Source: Spirochaetaceae bacterium
GTDB lineage: Bacteria; Spirochaetota; Spirochaetia; Spirochaetales_E; Spirochaetaceae_B
Reading direction: 5' to 3'
Assembly (NCBI GenBank): GCA_003249275.1
Contig: QKJO01000121.1
Coordinates: 1 to 10,028, forward strand
Length of the DNA: 10,028 nt
Part shown: piece after piece, positions 1 through 5,688 of the stretch
Layout: each line of letters starts with the position of its first letter
How positions within the stretch are numbered: position 1 is the stretch's first letter
Notes under the pieces: generated by a model
Seen by the model: the letters and a program-made list of their open reading frames with translations, nothing else
The model's database searches: none
What the model was told of the DNA's origin: nothing
Translations under genes and position numbers: made by a program

Positions 1-1
1 G

Positions 2-382
2 GGCGATATCGAAACCTTCATCACCAGGGACGACAACAACCGCAAAAAATTCAAGGTTCATGAATCCCGGGGTAAACATGCCCTGACCAGATATGAAGTC
101 ATTCAGTCCTGGGACAGGTATACCCTTGTGAAACTGAAGCTGGAGACGGGAAGAACCCATCAGATCAGAGTCCATCTCCAGTCCATGGGCTGTCCCATCG
201 TGGGAGACACGATCTACGCCCGCAAGGACAATGCGGTCGGCGATGTCACACTGATGCTCCACTCCTGGAAACTGGGAATCGTTCTGCCCGGAGAGAAAGA
301 GATGCGTTATTTTGAAGCACCAATCCCCGAACGCTTCGAAAGGCTCAGGGAACAGCTTGACCGGATGGACAAACAGAAGTAG
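2..382 (+). CDS. RluA-family RNA pseudouridine synthase, C-terminal part (5' end outside window)
   Basis: The reading frame is open from base 2 and stops with TAG at 380-382, giving about 126 residues of a protein that starts before the window. The segment LETGRTHQIRVHLQSMG followed by C-P-I-V-G-D-T-I-Y is the classic C-terminal signature of RluA/RluC/RluD-type synthases, which isomerise specific uridines in rRNA or tRNA. The catalytic Asp of the HRLD motif would lie upstream and is not visible. The tail has the usual L-H-S-W motif and an F-x-A-P-I-P motif, then ends in a charged helix. The last codon touches the stop of the convergent hydrolase gene, so no base separates them. Subfamily (C, D or other) cannot be decided from this fragment, so no symbol is given. 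Confidence 0.93.
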   Translation, partial: GDIETFITRDDNNRKKFKVHESRGKHALTRYEVIQSWDRYTLVKLKLETGRTHQIRVHLQSMGCPIVGDTIYARKDNAVGDVTLMLHSWKLGIVLPGEKEMRYFEAPIPERFERLREQLDRMDKQK

Positions 383-946
383 TCAATTCTTTTCGTACTT
401 TCTGAACATCTCCGCTTCCGCCTGTATGGTCGTGGGCGGTCCGTGTCCCGGCAGGAGGATCTCATGGCCGTCCCGGCTGAAAATCTTCTGTTCCAGTTCC
501 AGGAGAAGCAGTTCCTTGCTGACCCTGTCGGGAGCCGTACCCGTTCTGCCGGCCGAGAGGATGTCTCCTGTAAAAAAGAAATGACCGATTCTGTAGACAA
601 GAGAATCGTCGCTGTGTCCCAGAATGGGAATCACCTCCACGTCCAGGCCTGAAAACTGATAGTTCCCTTCATTCAGTACACGGCAGGGCGTGGAATCCAG
701 CAGGGGCAGCGCGGCGCAGACCTCGGCATCATATATTTTCAGTAGCGTGTTGATGCCGCCGTAATGATTTCTGTGGCTGTGGGTGACAAGAATATGGCGG
801 ATATAGTATTCATTGTCCTCGATCAGTTTCAACAGCGGAACATCCATGACCCCCGGATCCACAAGGATTGCATTTCGCTTCTCTTCACAGCCTATGAGGT
901 AGGTGTTGCTGAATCCGACCGCCGCAAAATGATTGAAAATGTTCAC
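383..946 (-). CDS. MBL-fold metallo-hydrolase (glyoxalase II-like)
   Basis: This 187-residue protein has the layout of a small metallo-beta-lactamase-fold hydrolase. Visible elements are an N-terminal strand with N14-T15-Y16-L17 and V29-D30-P31-G32, the metal motif T-H56-S-H58-R-N60-H61-Y-G-G, a G-H111-S loop, F-T-G-D128 and a late P-G-H168-G. The order matches glyoxalase II-like thiolesterases, but the substrate cannot be named. The usual Asp of the HxHxDH motif is Asn60 (codon AAT), which could weaken the second metal site. The start is GTG at 944-946, supported by AGAAGGA about nine bases upstream; no in-frame ATG occurs before the metal motif except codon 34, which would remove the first strands. 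The GTG overlaps the TGA of the upstream pentapeptide gene (GTGA), suggesting translational coupling. Confidence 0.88.
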   Translation of the reverse strand: MNIFNHFAAVGFSNTYLIGCEEKRNAILVDPGVMDVPLLKLIEDNEYYIRHILVTHSHRNHYGGINTLLKIYDAEVCAALPLLDSTPCRVLNEGNYQFSGLDVEVIPILGHSDDSLVYRIGHFFFTGDILSAGRTGTAPDRVSKELLLLELEQKIFSRDGHEILLPGHGPPTTIQAEAEMFRKYEKN

Positions 947-1533
947 TCTCTGCTTTCCTTCTGAAAATAGGCTTCTTCCGTATTGGAATAACGGAAATTG
1001 ACACGTTTCAGTCTGGACAGGCAGAAGTCAACACGTTTCAGGTTGCAGTCGATGAACAGGGTGTCCTTGATGGAACTCCCGATGAATCTGGAATAGTACA
1101 GATCGGATTCGCTGAAATTGCACTCCCTTGATTTGATCCGGTTCCAGTTGACAGAGATAAGATCCGATCCCTTCCAGGTCGAGTTTTTAAGAACAGAAAC
1201 CGTAAAGACGCAGTGAAGCATATTCACTTTCAGAAAACTGCAGCCGTCGAAGAAGGAGTCATCAAAAAAACACATCTGAAAACGGGATTTGTCAAAAGTG
1301 CAGTTCTCCCAGCGGGTATGATGAAAATAGCAGTTGATGAAAATTTTCCTGCTCAGATCCAGACCTGTAAAGGTCAGTCCGGGGGCCATCAGATCACTGA
1401 CCACCTCGTTTTCTTCAAGATACTGGCGGATTCTTGAGTTGAAATCCTCATCCTGATGAGTCCGGCAGAGCCGGTTGTCTGAATTTTTCTCCTCCATGCA
1501 TCCCGGCCAGGAGCATAAATCCATGTTGAACAT
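943..1533 (-). CDS. Pentapeptide-repeat protein with N-terminal Cys/His knuckle
   Basis: This 196-residue protein consists largely of degenerate pentapeptide repeats from about residue 55 to the C-terminus. Every fifth position is Phe or Leu, or another bulky residue, in units such as C-T-F-D-K-S-R-F, C-S-F-L-K, C-N-F-S-E-S-D-L and C-N-L-K-R-V-D-F. Such repeats fold into a right-handed quadrilateral beta-helix. The first 26 residues carry C7-x4-C12-x10-C23-x2-H26, a plausible zinc-binding knuckle. No signal peptide or membrane helix is seen. Pentapeptide proteins have varied roles (a few mimic DNA and protect gyrase, many are unassigned), so no function is claimed. The ATG at 1531-1533 and another in-frame ATG at 1522-1524 both lack a ribosome binding site. 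The gene ends in a 4-base overlap with the MBL hydrolase. Confidence 0.85.
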   Translation of the reverse strand: MFNMDLCSWPGCMEEKNSDNRLCRTHQDEDFNSRIRQYLEENEVVSDLMAPGLTFTGLDLSRKIFINCYFHHTRWENCTFDKSRFQMCFFDDSFFDGCSFLKVNMLHCVFTVSVLKNSTWKGSDLISVNWNRIKSRECNFSESDLYYSRFIGSSIKDTLFIDCNLKRVDFCLSRLKRVNFRYSNTEEAYFQKESRE

Positions 1534-1539
1534 ATAAAA

Positions 1540-1568
1540 GATGTAATTTATTGCCTTTTCTTTGACAA
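1540..1568 (-). promoter_or_regulatory. Weak candidate promoter for the pentapeptide/MBL unit
   Basis: Read on the minus strand, TTGTCA (1568-1563) is followed after 17 bases by TACATC (1545-1540), a poor -10. It would start transcription near the ATG at 1533. It overlaps the candidate promoter of the divergent gene, so the two could not easily fire together. The -10 matches consensus at only three positions, hence low confidence. Confidence 0.2.
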
Positions 1569-1579
1569 GGGGTTAAGAT
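1551..1579 (+). promoter_or_regulatory. Candidate sigma70-type promoter for the zinc-ribbon/murI/rsgA unit
   Basis: TTGCCT (1551-1556) and TAAGAT (1574-1579) are separated by exactly 17 bases within the 52-base spacer between two divergent genes. The predicted transcript would begin at or within a base or two of the ATG at 1586, so it would be leaderless or nearly so. Prediction is by eye only. Confidence 0.4.
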
Positions 1580-1585
1580 CCGAAT

Positions 1586-1864
1586 ATGAATAAATGTTAT
1601 TTCTGCGGCCATGAAAGTGATGGCAAAGTGTATCGCACAAGCCTCTGCTCCAACTGCGGGAAAGAACTGAAAATATGTCTGAACTGCCTCCATTATGATA
1701 CAACCGCGGCCGATCAGTGCCGTGAGCCCCAGGCTGAACGGGTCGTCGAGAAAGACCGGGCCAACTTTTGCGACTTTTTCTCTCCCTCGGGAGCAGGCTC
1801 CGACAATTCGGCTCTGAAGAAAAAGGAAGAGGCAAAGAAGAAACTGGAGGATCTCTTTTCTTGA
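1586..1864 (+). CDS. Small eight-cysteine zinc-ribbon-like protein
   Basis: This 92-residue protein carries four cysteine pairs or singles placed for metal binding: C4-x2-C7, C21-x2-C24, C31-x2-C34, then C45 and C62. They surround conserved-looking segments such as L-N-C-L-H-Y-D, Q-C-R-E-P-Q-A-E-R-V-V and A-N-F-C-D-F-F. This could hold two zinc ions in a ribbon or rubredoxin-like fold. The C-terminal 18 residues are a Lys/Glu-rich helix. I recognise it as a type of conserved uncharacterised bacterial protein and assign no function. The ATG at 1586 keeps the first CxxC, but the only purine-rich stretch upstream (AAGGGG) is 13 bases away, unusually far. Its TGA overlaps the TTG start of murI (TTGA), so it is probably co-translated with that gene. 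Confidence 0.82.
   Translation: MNKCYFCGHESDGKVYRTSLCSNCGKELKICLNCLHYDTTAADQCREPQAERVVEKDRANFCDFFSPSGAGSDNSALKKKEEAKKKLEDLFS
1845..1850 (+). promoter_or_regulatory. Ribosome binding site that fixes the murI TTG start
   Basis: TGGAGG lies ten bases before the TTG at 1861 and inside the 3' end of the preceding gene. It argues for the TTG rather than the far-upstream in-frame ATG at 1768, which would overlap the previous gene by 97 bases and add residues unlike the family. Confidence 0.75.
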
Positions 1865-2661
1865 ACAGACCGCAGCCCCTTGTTTTTTTCATGGATTCCG
1901 GATTGGGCGGCCTTCCTTATCTCCAATGGATAAGGCAGAGAAAACCTCACTGGAATCTCATATATCTGGCCGACAACGCCTGTTTCCCCTACGGAATACG
2001 AAGTACGGACTTTCTGATTGACCGTCTGAAAGACATCTCCCGGTTTATAATCAATGAACACAACCCCGATCTCTGCGTCATCGCCTGCAATACCGCATCC
2101 GTGACAGCTCTGGATGCCCTGAGACAGGCTTTCGCCATACCCTTTGTGGGGGTCGTTCCGGCGGTTAAACCGGCAGCGGAAACAGTCGAGACGGGAAAAA
2201 TCGGAGTTCTCGCCACGGAGAAAACGGTACAGGGACGGTATCTGGAGGCTCTGATCAGACAGTTCGCTGCCGGACAGATCGTTGAAACCAAAGCGGCCCC
2301 CGATCTGGTCCGCTTTGTTGAGGAACAGCTGTACAGGGCGGAAGACAGTGAGGTGGAACGCATTCTCAAACCCTATATCGACCATATAGCCGGCAGAGAG
2401 TGGAGTGCGGTTGTCCTCGGCTGTACACATTTCATCCTTCTCAAGCCCTGGATCGAGAAAATGCTTCCCGAAACTGTCAGAATCATTGACTCCACCGACG
2501 GTGTGGGCAGAAGAATACTCTCTCTTATTCCCGATACTGAAACAACCGTCACAGGACATGAGGGGATTTTCTATGTGACCGGTAAGGGCTTCAGATCCGA
2601 ACCCTATCAGTCCGCCGCTTCAGAATGCGGTATGAGATTTTTCCCCCTGGAGGAACTATGA
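1861..2661 (+). CDS. murI: Glutamate racemase
   Basis: MurI interconverts L- and D-glutamate in the cytoplasm and supplies D-glutamate for peptidoglycan. From the TTG start the product is 266 residues, normal for the family. Key elements are all present: F-F-M-D12-S-G-L-G-G near the N-terminus (the F-D-S-G-x-G-G motif), A-C76-N-T-A-S with the first catalytic cysteine, and L-G-C188-T-H190-F with the second cysteine and its partner histidine. The A-D-N-A-C-F-P-Y-G segment is the usual A-D-x-x-x-x-P-Y-G motif. The start overlaps the TGA of the zinc-ribbon gene and the TGA (2659-2661) overlaps the ATG of rsgA. The rare TTG start suggests that its level depends on translation of the upstream gene; that is inference. 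Confidence 0.95.
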   Translation: MNRPQPLVFFMDSGLGGLPYLQWIRQRKPHWNLIYLADNACFPYGIRSTDFLIDRLKDISRFIINEHNPDLCVIACNTASVTALDALRQAFAIPFVGVVPAVKPAAETVETGKIGVLATEKTVQGRYLEALIRQFAAGQIVETKAAPDLVRFVEEQLYRAEDSEVERILKPYIDHIAGREWSAVVLGCTHFILLKPWIEKMLPETVRIIDSTDGVGRRILSLIPDTETTVTGHEGIFYVTGKGFRSEPYQSAASECGMRFFPLEEL

Positions 2662-3581
2662 AAGGTGTGGTCCTCTGGGGAATCAACAACATCTTCTATG
2701 TAAAAAGCAGTGAAGACGGCGTTGTCAGAGAGTGCAGAATCAAGGGAAAGAAGCTGGAACTCGACACCCGGTTCTACAACCCCCTTTCCGCTGGAGATCT
2801 GGTTGAATTCGAAGTCATTCCGGACGAGGACCGCGGTCTTCTGATCAGCCGTTACGACAGACGGAACTTTTTTGCCAGGTGGAACAAGAAGGGAAGGGCG
2901 CTGCAGACCCTGGCCGTCAACATGGAAACTCTCTACTGCATCGTTTCCCCCGAATCGCCGCCCTTCAGGCCGCGGTTCATCGACAGAGCTCTGATTCTGG
3001 CTGAACAGGGTAACCTGGATGTGGCTGTTATTCTGAACAAGTCGGATCAGGAGATTCCAGAATGGGTGGCCGAAAGACTTGAAAATTTCAAATCCATGGG
3101 TATCCCCGTTCTCTATACATCCTGCGAAACCGGTGACGGAATCGAGGACCTGAGGAAATTGATTCTGGGAAAGACTGTCGGTTTTGCGGGCCAGTCGGGC
3201 GTTGGAAAATCCACCCTGATCAACCGGCTCATTCCCGGAGCCAGCCAGAAGACGGCGGAAGTCTCGGAAAAGATGGCCAGGGGTAAACATACAACCAATT
3301 TTGCTATCATGATTCCCCATGAAGATAATGCAGGCTATATTATCGATACACCCGGAATCAGAGATCTACTGCTCTGGGGGATCGAAAGCAGGGATCTGAC
3401 TCACTGGTTTCCCGAATTTACGGGTCTGGACGAGGAGTGTTCCTTTGCCGGATGCCGGCATCTTCAGGAGCCCAAATGCGCTGTCAAACGTGCCGTTGCC
3501 GAAGGACTCATCAATGAAGACCGGTATGAGAGCTATACGCGCATGATGAGCGAACTTCTGGAAAATGAGCAGAAGTACTGA
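2658..3581 (+). CDS. rsgA: Ribosome small-subunit biogenesis GTPase RsgA
   Basis: RsgA (YjeQ) is a circularly permuted GTPase that checks late 30S subunit maturation. The 307-residue product has an N-terminal OB-fold region (about residues 1-75), then the permuted G motifs in the diagnostic order: N127-K-S-D (G4), S-C near 158 (G5 region), G178-Q-S-G-V-G-K184-S-T (G1), R-G-K-H-T-T (G2) and D230-T-P-G (G3). A C-terminal zinc site follows: C261-x4-C266-x-H268-x5-C274. I chose the ATG at 2658, which overlaps the murI stop as ATGA and has GGAGG four bases upstream. An in-frame ATG at 2625 would add eleven residues inside murI and has no ribosome binding site. Confidence 0.95.
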   Translation: MKGVVLWGINNIFYVKSSEDGVVRECRIKGKKLELDTRFYNPLSAGDLVEFEVIPDEDRGLLISRYDRRNFFARWNKKGRALQTLAVNMETLYCIVSPESPPFRPRFIDRALILAEQGNLDVAVILNKSDQEIPEWVAERLENFKSMGIPVLYTSCETGDGIEDLRKLILGKTVGFAGQSGVGKSTLINRLIPGASQKTAEVSEKMARGKHTTNFAIMIPHEDNAGYIIDTPGIRDLLLWGIESRDLTHWFPEFTGLDEECSFAGCRHLQEPKCAVKRAVAEGLINEDRYESYTRMMSELLENEQKY

Positions 3582-3662
3582 GATTTTCAGGACTCGTGAG
3601 GAAATCCCGGTTTCGGTTGTCTACCCCATGAGTTTTATGATATATATGAAAAGGATCTGAAA
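3582..3662 (+). other. 81-base spacer with possible promoter before the lipoprotein gene
   Basis: This is the largest gene-free stretch in the window. A possible -35, TTGTCT (3617-3622), precedes an AT-rich run. TATGAT (3636-3641, spacer only 13) or TATATA (3641-3646, spacer 18) could be the -10, but neither fits well. Just after the rsgA stop, GATTTTC and GGAAATC can pair through seven positions with one G-U, but no T-run follows, so I do not call a terminator. AAGGA at 3651-3655 is the ribosome binding site for the next gene. Confidence 0.3.
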
Positions 3663-4262
3663 ATGAAATCAAAAGTCCTGCTGCTCGGCCTGATATGTAC
3701 AGCATTATTATTCTCTTCCTGTCTGACCCTGACGACAGGCCTGGTGCATCAGTCATCGGGAGCGGGTCGGATATCACTTGATTACAAAATCAGTAAGAAA
3801 GCGGCTGGTATTCAGAAGGACTCGGTCACGGGAGAGAACCTGATTCCGCTGCCTGTAAACAGATCCGATTTCGAAGAACTCGCAGCCGTCACCCCCGGAA
3901 TCTCTCTGGAATCCTTTTCCGAATCAGAAGATACGGATTCAGTCACTATATCGGCCGGATTGAACTATCAGAGCCTCAATGATCTGGCTCAGTTTTTCGG
4001 CTTTCCTGTTGATTATTCATCCAGCGGGAATACGGAAACTCTGGTTCTCAGCATCTATAAACCGGAAGGAACTCCGGACACTAAAACCCTGTCCATCATA
4101 AACTCACTGTTTGCAGATGATGTTTTGACATTTGAAATGACCTTTCCCAGGAATATCCGCTCCAGCAGTTTCGGCGAGATCAGCGGCAGAACTGTCAGAT
4201 TCAGCATTCCTCTCCCTGATGTTTATAAAAGGGATGATTTTGTCTGGACCCTGGAATGGTAG
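3663..4262 (+). CDS. Putative lipoprotein of unknown function
   Basis: This 199-residue protein starts with a typical lipoprotein signal peptide: K2 and K4, a hydrophobic core V5-L16, then F-S-S-C20. The lipobox with Phe at -3 is looser than the E. coli consensus but acceptable by spirochaete rules. The mature protein would be lipid-anchored at the cell envelope. After C20 the chain is Ser/Thr-rich and strand-forming, with a conserved-looking end (G-R-T-V-R-F-S-I-P-L-P-D and W-T-L-E-W) that recalls beta-sandwich envelope lipoproteins of the LppM/DUF3153 kind. That resemblance is an impression only. There is no C-terminal membrane anchor. The ATG is backed by AAGGA seven bases upstream. It leads the run of genes into the V-ATPase operon, three bases ahead of its neighbour. 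Confidence 0.8.
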   Translation: MKSKVLLLGLICTALLFSSCLTLTTGLVHQSSGAGRISLDYKISKKAAGIQKDSVTGENLIPLPVNRSDFEELAAVTPGISLESFSESEDTDSVTISAGLNYQSLNDLAQFFGFPVDYSSSGNTETLVLSIYKPEGTPDTKTLSIINSLFADDVLTFEMTFPRNIRSSSFGEISGRTVRFSIPLPDVYKRDDFVWTLEW

Positions 4263-4265
4263 CTT

Positions 4266-4664
4266 ATGTTTCATCCGAAGACCGTGGAATGGGACAGAAA
4301 GCTGAAGCAGATCTGCGACAGGATCGATGAACAGCTTGAGGACCGGTATGGAGGATTGTACAGACTGAGACCGAACCGGCCGGAGAGGGGGACCACCTCC
4401 AATCCAGAAATGGACGGATTGTTCAATGTTCAGGCTCTGTTCACACCCGGGTACAGAAGCGAAAAGGGCCGGGGATATGTCATCGAGATTGAGATTTCTA
4501 CACTAGAGAGAGTGGAACCTCTTCTGGTGAAAGAAATTAGGGACAAAGTCCTGGATATGATGAAAGAGGAAATTAAAACTAATTTTCCGGAAAGATTACT
4601 GGAAATAGGTCTGGATGGGAATATGATTAAGATATGGGGTGACCTGTCTCTGGGAACTCTGTAA
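4266..4664 (+). CDS. Conserved-looking hypothetical protein, 132 residues
   Basis: I do not recognise a family. The product is a soluble, highly charged protein with no signal peptide, membrane helix or cysteine cluster (one Cys at 17). An N-terminal amphipathic helix (about residues 6-27) is followed by a Pro/Arg-rich loop (R-P-N-R-P-E-R), a strand-rich centre (G-Y-V-I-E-I-E-I-S-T-L), a helix (about residues 82-107) and a closing strand pair ending W-G-D-L-S-L-G. It begins three bases after the lipoprotein stop, with only weak GGAA-type pairing for the ribosome, so it is probably read from the same message. Clean codon structure and tight packing support it as a real gene. A role tied to its neighbours is possible but unproven. 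Confidence 0.72.
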   Translation: MFHPKTVEWDRKLKQICDRIDEQLEDRYGGLYRLRPNRPERGTTSNPEMDGLFNVQALFTPGYRSEKGRGYVIEIEISTLERVEPLLVKEIRDKVLDMMKEEIKTNFPERLLEIGLDGNMIKIWGDLSLGTL

Positions 4665-4696
4665 TTTCGCTGCTGATCATGTTGCGTCAGTTTGAT

Positions 4697-4704
4697 AGGG
4701 AGGA
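4697..4704 (+). promoter_or_regulatory. Strong ribosome binding site setting a GTG start
   Basis: AGGGAGGA lies seven bases before the in-frame GTG at 4712, close to ideal. The upstream ATG at 4679 in the same frame has no purine-rich site before it, so the longer reading is less likely. Confidence 0.7.
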
Positions 4705-4711
4705 TTTGCCG

Positions 4712-5062
4712 GTGCCGGAAAACAGGAAGCTTTTTATAAAAATTCTCAAAGTGGAGCTGGAAGAAACCAGAGCCGATATGGCACTGCTGATGGAGATCTA
4801 CAGAACCCGTTACAGCAGCAGAGAAATCACCCATTATGTCCTGCAGGAGAATGAAGCCCTGCTGGAAAGGGAAATCCATTGTCTTGAAAAAATGGTTCCC
4901 CGGCTCGATCAGTTTCCGGTGGATGACTATAAGGACAAGGATGCTTTTATTCAGGGTTTAAGTGTCTTTCTGAAAAGTTTTGTTGAAGAAAATCAATTTC
5001 CAAAGGCAGTTTTTCTTCTTGCGGAACGGAAAATGCAGAAAGTGGTAAAATATATCTATTAA
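4712..5062 (+). CDS. Small helical protein preceding atpE, unknown function
   Basis: From GTG 4712 the product is 116 residues; the ATG at 4679 would give 127. It is predicted by eye to be almost wholly helical, with charged amphipathic stretches at about residues 4-28, 36-60 and 71-110, broken by a Pro/Asp loop (P-R-L-D-Q-F-P-V-D-D-Y). It has no signal peptide or membrane segment, and its basic tail ends K-V-V-K-Y-I-Y. Fourteen bases separate its stop from the atpE ATG, so the two are surely co-transcribed. From memory, Borrelia also has a small hypothetical gene directly before atpE. It may be an assembly or stalk-associated factor of the V-ATPase; only position and size support this. It lacks the long unbroken Ala-rich coiled coil of typical G/H stalk subunits. 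Confidence 0.75.
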   Translation: MPENRKLFIKILKVELEETRADMALLMEIYRTRYSSREITHYVLQENEALLEREIHCLEKMVPRLDQFPVDDYKDKDAFIQGLSVFLKSFVEENQFPKAVFLLAERKMQKVVKYIY

Positions 5063-5067
5063 AGAGG
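5063..5067 (+). promoter_or_regulatory. Ribosome binding site of atpE
   Basis: AGAGG directly after the preceding stop lies nine bases before the ATG at 5077. It sits right against an in-frame TTG at 5068, too close for initiation there, so the ATG is preferred. Confidence 0.65.
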
Positions 5068-5076
5068 TTGTATCGC

Positions 5077-5676
5077 ATGGATGTTCAGGTTAAGGAACTT
5101 ATTGAGAAAATCAAGAATGACGGTGTGAAAAGCGCAGAGGAAAGCTCTTCAAGGATTATAAGTGAAGCTGAAAAAAAAGCTGCGGCCCTCATTGAAAATG
5201 CTGAAAAAGAGGCTGCCGAGATTAAGTCTCAGGCACAGAATGAAGCCGGACGCATGGAACAGGCCGGTAAAGAAGCCCTGAAACAGGCCGGAAGAGATCT
5301 TCTCCTCAGCGTCAAAAAGGATGTGGAGGAACTTTTCAACAGAATCGTACAGTCCGGAACAGCAGAAGTCCTCAAAGGGGACAGTCTGAAGGACTGTATT
5401 GTCGCCGTTCTTAAATCCTGGAAAGAAGACGAGATTGCCGATCTCAGCGTTCTGGTTGCTCCCGAAACGCTGAAGTCCATGGAAGGCAAACTGAAAGCCG
5501 ATCTCAAATCCATGATCGACAAGGGTCTTGAAATCAAACCTTTTTCCGGTCTTGACGCCGGTTTCAGAATCTCTGTGAAAGACGGACGCGCGTTTTATGA
5601 TTTTTCCGACAAAGAGCTTATGGAGCTGCTTTCAAAATATCTGAACCCCGGTCTCATGAGTATCCTGGAAAAATAA
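5077..5676 (+). CDS. atpE: V-type ATP synthase subunit E (peripheral stalk)
   Basis: Subunit E is the peripheral stalk protein that holds the A3B3 head still against the membrane part of the rotary ATPase. The 199-residue product has the family plan: a long Ala/Glu/Lys-rich N-terminal helix (about residues 5-90, with runs such as S-E-A-E-K-K-A-A-A-L-I-E-N-A-E-K-E-A) able to form the stalk coiled coil, then a globular alpha/beta C-terminal domain containing L-V-A-P-E-T-L and G-F-R-I-S-V-K-D-G-R-A-F-Y-D-F. The latter is the typical G-G-x-x-x-x-x-D-G-x-x-x-x-x-x-F-E/D-x segment near the end. Its helical partner (G/H) is not recognisable in the window. It follows the small helical gene by 14 bases and precedes the DUF2764 gene by 12 bases. 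Confidence 0.92.
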   Translation: MDVQVKELIEKIKNDGVKSAEESSSRIISEAEKKAAALIENAEKEAAEIKSQAQNEAGRMEQAGKEALKQAGRDLLLSVKKDVEELFNRIVQSGTAEVLKGDSLKDCIVAVLKSWKEDEIADLSVLVAPETLKSMEGKLKADLKSMIDKGLEIKPFSGLDAGFRISVKDGRAFYDFSDKELMELLSKYLNPGLMSILEK

Positions 5677-5682
5677 AAGGAG
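5676..5682 (+). promoter_or_regulatory. Ribosome binding site for the TTG-started DUF2764 gene
   Basis: AAAGGAG begins at the last base of the atpE stop and ends six bases before TTG 5689. A near-consensus site coupled to a weak start codon suggests tuned expression. Confidence 0.7.
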
Positions 5683-5688
5683 TCCGTT

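Noticed and set aside
1562..1590. Perfect TTGACA followed 17 bases later by TATGAA as a plus-strand promoter
   Set aside because: The -10 would overlap the ATG at 1586 and transcription would start inside the gene, losing the first CxxC of the zinc-ribbon protein.
1768..1860. Longer murI beginning at ATG 1768
   Set aside because: It would overlap the zinc-ribbon gene by 97 bases, adds Arg/Gly-rich residues unlike MurI, and lacks the ribosome binding site that precedes TTG 1861.
1714..2559. 281-codon open frame on the minus strand opposite murI
   Set aside because: It lies antisense to a clear glutamate racemase and resembles no protein family I know; a by-product of codon bias in murI.
3582..3608. 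Rho-independent terminator after rsgA
   Set aside because: The seven-position pairing is AT-rich with a G-U pair and a large loop, and no T-run follows.
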